In this document: positions 52,059 to 54,877 of the stretch, piece after piece
How the letters are laid out: every line of letters begins with the position of its first letter
Position numbering within the stretch: the stretch's first letter is position 1
DNA from: Paradesertivirga sp965650335
GTDB lineage: Bacteria > Bacteroidota > Bacteroidia > Sphingobacteriales > Sphingobacteriaceae
Length of the DNA stretch: 54,877 nucleotides
NCBI GenBank assembly: GCA_965650335.1
Contig: CBFGOI010000019.1
Location: 1-54,877 of the forward strand
Direction: 5' to 3'
The notes under the pieces: model-generated
Database searches by the model: none
What the model was told of the DNA's origin: nothing
Seen by the model: only the letters and a program-made list of their open reading frames with translations
Position numbers and translations under genes: made by a program

Positions 52059-53927
52059 TTATTTCTTGATTACTTTTTTGATAATCAGCTGTTGGTCGCT
52101 GCCGACTCTCAATAAATACATTCCCTGAGGCAGTCCCCCGATGTTCAGGGTATGCGTTGTGCCACGGAACGTTGTTGTTATTACACTGTTACCGTTTACA
52201 TCCAGAAGGTGCACTGTCTTCTCACCATCTTTATATGAATCCGGAAGTGTTATTGTGACCTGATCTGCGGTCGGGTTAGGGTAAACTTTAACGGCTGTTT
52301 CAGCATCCAGTGCCAACATTTCTGTGGTTGAAGTGCTTGCTATAGAACCAGAAACTGTAGATGTAGTCCACTGCTGATTATAACTGCCACTAGATGCATA
52401 CTGGCCAAGGTCAGAGCCGTTCGCTGTCCTACCCATCCCATCAGCGTAAAGCCCTGTACCCCGATTTCTCAGCCTTACATAACTGCCAGCTGTTTCAATA
52501 GTCCATTGTTGATTGTAACTACCACTGCTACTATACTGGCCACAGGCCGATCCGTTAGCTGTCCGTCCCATTCCATCTAAATAGAGACCGGTGGCTTTAT
52601 TCTTAAGCTTAACATAACTTCCTGCACTTTCAACCAACCATTGCTGACCATCACTACCGCTAGTAGCGTACTGCCCTGCATTTGATCCGTTAGCTGTTCG
52701 GTACATTCCATCGATCTGGAGCCCGGTCCCGCGGTTTTTAAACATGGTATAGTTAGTAGTTCCTCCGCCGCTAACGGCTGTCATAATCGCGTTTATCGTA
52801 CCCTGGTCAGTAACGGCTCCAGTACTTCTATCAAATAGTCCTGTTCCGTTGTTTAATGTTCCGATGTCCCAGTAAAATGATTTGATTCCTCTCTGGTATG
52901 CAGCCTTTGTTACATAATTGATATAATACTCTCTTGAAGCGATATGGTTGGTTCGCTGTGTACCCGAAAGCGCCGATCTCATTATTACACCATACTCTCC
53001 CATGAATACTGGTATTCCTTTATCCACCCACTCAGTTTTTACTTGTGAAAATAGATCGTCAAAATATGCTTCCTGAGCCCACGAGCATGCACTTTGAGAT
53101 GGATATGGAGATCCCCAATATATGCAAGATCCATTTACATTTTGGGTGAAATCAAACGGATCGTAGTCGTGGATTTCAACAATTAACCGGCCGGCGGCTG
53201 GATCGCTTGGCAACCAAAAATAATTTATTCCATGCCACACATTTGTGTTATAGGTTTGAACAACCAGCGTTCTTGTTGAATTGTTACCTCCGGTAGCACG
53301 TACCGCATCCACGAATGTTTGAAGGTATGATTGCTGTACGTTGATATGTTCCGTTGTAGGAGTGCCGTAGTCTGCATGAACTTCATTGACTCCGGCAAAC
53401 AATAAACGCTCGTTGTAATTTTTGAAATAGTTGGCAATTTGGGTCCAATAATTTCTCTGTTTTGCGTTAACGGAAGATTGATAGGCGTATAGCGGATGTT
53501 CTTCAAGCCATCCACCATCCCAATGAATATTCAGGATAGCATACATGTTGTTGTTGACACAATAATCAACAACTTGTTTTACGCGTGCAAGCCAATTGGC
53601 GTCGATGACACCATTGGTTTGATGACTGTCCCATGCGCATGGTATTCGAACTGCATTAAAGCCTGCAGCCTTGACTGAATTGATAAGTTGTTGCGAAACC
53701 ATTGGATTGCCCCAACAGGTTTCCCCGCAAGGGGCCTCAAGCGTATTGCCAATGTTCCAGCCAGCTTTTATCTGGCTCGCTACCTGTTGCGCAGTGGGCA
53801 ATTGTGCCCATGAGGTAGCATGTAAAATCAAACTAAGGCAGGTAAACAAAAGAAACTTCCTCAGAAAATTCTTATTCAAATTTGAATGCCGTTGCCGGGG
53901 GATTTGTGATTTGTAGTTGTGATGCAT
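52059..53927 (-). CDS. Secreted GH5 endoglucanase with ricin-like lectin repeats and T9SS tail
   Basis: The 622-residue enzyme should cut beta-1,4-glucans. After a long signal region (hydrophobic part about 24-40, ending SWAQ) comes the GH5 barrel (about 43-385): KAGWNIGNTLE, AVRIPCAW, ILNIHWDGGWLEEH, AGVNEVH with acid/base Glu182 and PVFMGEYG with nucleophile Glu311. NEV replaces the more usual NEP. Three near-identical ricin-type lectin repeats follow (about 393-525; GTGLxxDGMxRTANGS, then QYxSSGSYNQQW), and a type IX sorting domain (from about 545; AVKVYPNPTADQVTITL). A second GH5 gene lies directly upstream on the same strand. Confidence 0.93.
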   Translation of the reverse strand: MHHNYKSQIPRQRHSNLNKNFLRKFLLFTCLSLILHATSWAQLPTAQQVASQIKAGWNIGNTLEAPCGETCWGNPMVSQQLINSVKAAGFNAVRIPCAWDSHQTNGVIDANWLARVKQVVDYCVNNNMYAILNIHWDGGWLEEHPLYAYQSSVNAKQRNYWTQIANYFKNYNERLLFAGVNEVHADYGTPTTEHINVQQSYLQTFVDAVRATGGNNSTRTLVVQTYNTNVWHGINYFWLPSDPAAGRLIVEIHDYDPFDFTQNVNGSCIYWGSPYPSQSACSWAQEAYFDDLFSQVKTEWVDKGIPVFMGEYGVIMRSALSGTQRTNHIASREYYINYVTKAAYQRGIKSFYWDIGTLNNGTGLFDRSTGAVTDQGTINAIMTAVSGGGTTNYTMFKNRGTGLQIDGMYRTANGSNAGQYATSGSDGQQWLVESAGSYVKLKNKATGLYLDGMGRTANGSACGQYSSSGSYNQQWTIETAGSYVRLRNRGTGLYADGMGRTANGSDLGQYASSGSYNQQWTTSTVSGSIASTSTTEMLALDAETAVKVYPNPTADQVTITLPDSYKDGEKTVHLLDVNGNSVITTTFRGTTHTLNIGGLPQGMYLLRVGSDQQLIIKKVIKK

Positions 53928-54018
53928 AACTGTTAATTAATTGGTTTATGAAATTTATTTTTTGTTGGTCTGATTAGAAAGTAATTGCGTTTGATTCTTC
54001 GATAGAATTAAAGCAAGT

Positions 54019-54051
54019 ATGAGCCACATCTGTAAAGTTGATGTGGCTCAT
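54019..54051 (-). terminator. Hairpin after the upstream GH5 gene, probable terminator
   Basis: ATGAGCCACATC (54019-54030) pairs perfectly with GATGTGGCTCAT (54040-54051). It lies between the two GH5 genes, 27 bases after the stop of the first, so they are probably separate units or only partly coupled. The T tract is weak. Confidence 0.65.
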
Positions 54052-54077
54052 GCGAATGGTATAAATCAAATAGTATC

Positions 54078-54877
54078 TTATTGTGCCCCCTGCACAAGCG
54101 CATCTAATGCCTGCTGATCGTACACAGTGTTCGACTGTCTGTCAAAGATTGCAAAGGTGTTATCGGCGAGTGAACCATTGTCCCAATAGAAAGGAAGCAT
54201 TCCGTGTGCTCTTGCCTGCTGCGTAACATACTTCAGATAATATGCTCGTGAGGCCAGGTGAAGAGTTAATGCATCTCCGGTAAGTGAAGAGCGTCTAATC
54301 GCTCCATATTCACCCAGCACTACCGGGATTCCCTTGTCAACAAATTTGGTTTTCATCATCTGAAAATATTGCAGCAGATCTGCTTCTTCACCATAGGTCG
54401 CATTTCGGGTAGGATCAGTGGTTGAGTGATATCCTGAGCCCCAGTAATAGAACATATTACCCCATGACGCATCCGCGGTCATACCGCAAAAGTTCCATGG
54501 TGTATAATAATGTACTTCAACCATCATGCGATTAGGTACTTGATCGGTTGGAAGGGTATTCATCAGATTATTGGTTTTTACAATATCTGTTGAAGGACCC
54601 TGAACGATCAATACCCTGTAGCTGTTGCGTCCGCCCGTTGATCGTACAGCGTCAATAAAAGTTTGATGATAAGACAATAACACGCTCATTTGAGTGGCAG
54701 TCTCTACATTGGGCTCGTTGGCACTTGCGAAGAGTACATGCTCATCAAAATCACGCATATGGGTAGCAATTTGCTCCCAAAATGCTTTTTGCATTGCATT
54801 CACTGCGCTCTGACGGGTGGTGGTACAGTTATTTTGCAGCCATCCGCCATCCCAATGAATATTTAGTATGGCATACA
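54078..54877 (-). CDS. GH5 cellulase paralog (partial, N-terminus beyond the window)
   Basis: The frame is open to the right edge and its visible 266 codons begin YAILNIHWDGGWLQNN, in register with the neighbouring GH5. The acid/base Glu is in FASANEPNVE and the nucleophile Glu in PVVLGEYGAIRRSSL. Compared with the neighbour it keeps the canonical NEP motif, has an insertion around YYTPWNFCGMTADASWGN and stops right after the catalytic domain (LDALVQGAQ). It lacks the ricin repeats and the T9SS tail, so it must be exported in another way or stay in the periplasm; the signal peptide is not visible. The pair looks like an old tandem duplication. Confidence 0.9.
   Translation of the reverse strand, partial: YAILNIHWDGGWLQNNCTTTRQSAVNAMQKAFWEQIATHMRDFDEHVLFASANEPNVETATQMSVLLSYHQTFIDAVRSTGGRNSYRVLIVQGPSTDIVKTNNLMNTLPTDQVPNRMMVEVHYYTPWNFCGMTADASWGNMFYYWGSGYHSTTDPTRNATYGEEADLLQYFQMMKTKFVDKGIPVVLGEYGAIRRSSLTGDALTLHLASRAYYLKYVTQQARAHGMLPFYWDNGSLADNTFAIFDRQSNTVYDQQALDALVQGAQ

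Overview
The window looks like a chromosomal segment of a Bacteroidetes bacterium, most likely a Sphingobacteriaceae relative (Pedobacter/Mucilaginibacter type). The evidence is indirect but consistent: two secreted glycosidases end in type IX secretion sorting domains, there is a TonB-receptor-like outer-membrane barrel and several porT-like barrels, a LytS/LytTR two-component pair, a stub of an ECF sigma factor, start codons mostly without Shine-Dalgarno sequences, and repeated matches to the Bacteroidetes -7 promoter box TAnnTTTG. No rRNA, tRNA, CRISPR array, phage or complete insertion sequence was seen.

Layout. 1-1478: a TetR regulator and a TolC-like efflux protein (cut by the left edge) in one operon, with a perfect 28-bp palindrome on the promoter. 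1549-6369: a nitrogen-storage module, with cyanophycin synthetase (cphA) divergent from cyanophycinase (cphB) and isoaspartyl peptidase (iaaA). 6608-11947: a 1779-residue secreted GH128-type glycosidase with a beta/gamma-crystallin-like module, FN3, LamG and Ig-like domains and a T9SS tail. 12044-17174: a broken RES-domain toxin gene, two paralogous TPR proteins and a Prc-type protease. 17263-23346: a ligase-associated DNA repair operon (exonuclease, ATP-dependent ligase, DEXH helicase) with a Uma2-type nuclease gene inside it and a repeat-filled insertion in the helicase. 23403-28317: an M13 peptidase lipoprotein, a small membrane protein, an outer-membrane barrel and a GH3 hexosaminidase. 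28387-33096: LytS kinase, LytTR regulator and a large TonB-receptor-like barrel, all co-directional. 33218-40183: peptidase T, a small barrel, a rhomboid protease, two proteins without clear function, a dipeptide epimerase, a CHAD protein and a sigma-factor stub. 40359-47779: an MFS transporter, GH43, DedA, a linker-barrel protein, a fimbrillin-like lipoprotein, AlkB and a PepSY-like protein. 47864-51659: a sigma-54 activator and a hybrid kinase, convergent and nearly touching. 52059-54877: two tandem GH5 cellulases, the second cut by the right edge.

Most co-directional blocks end in clear hairpin terminators. The points that most deserve a second look are the nuclease gene inside the ligase-associated repair operon, in a locus where the usual PdeM partner is not seen; the in-frame tandem-repeat insertion in the helicase core; the compact cyanophycin synthesis/degradation module; a set of genes whose -7 box ends only 4-5 bases before the ATG, suggesting leaderless messages; and two decayed genes (RES toxin, ECF sigma).
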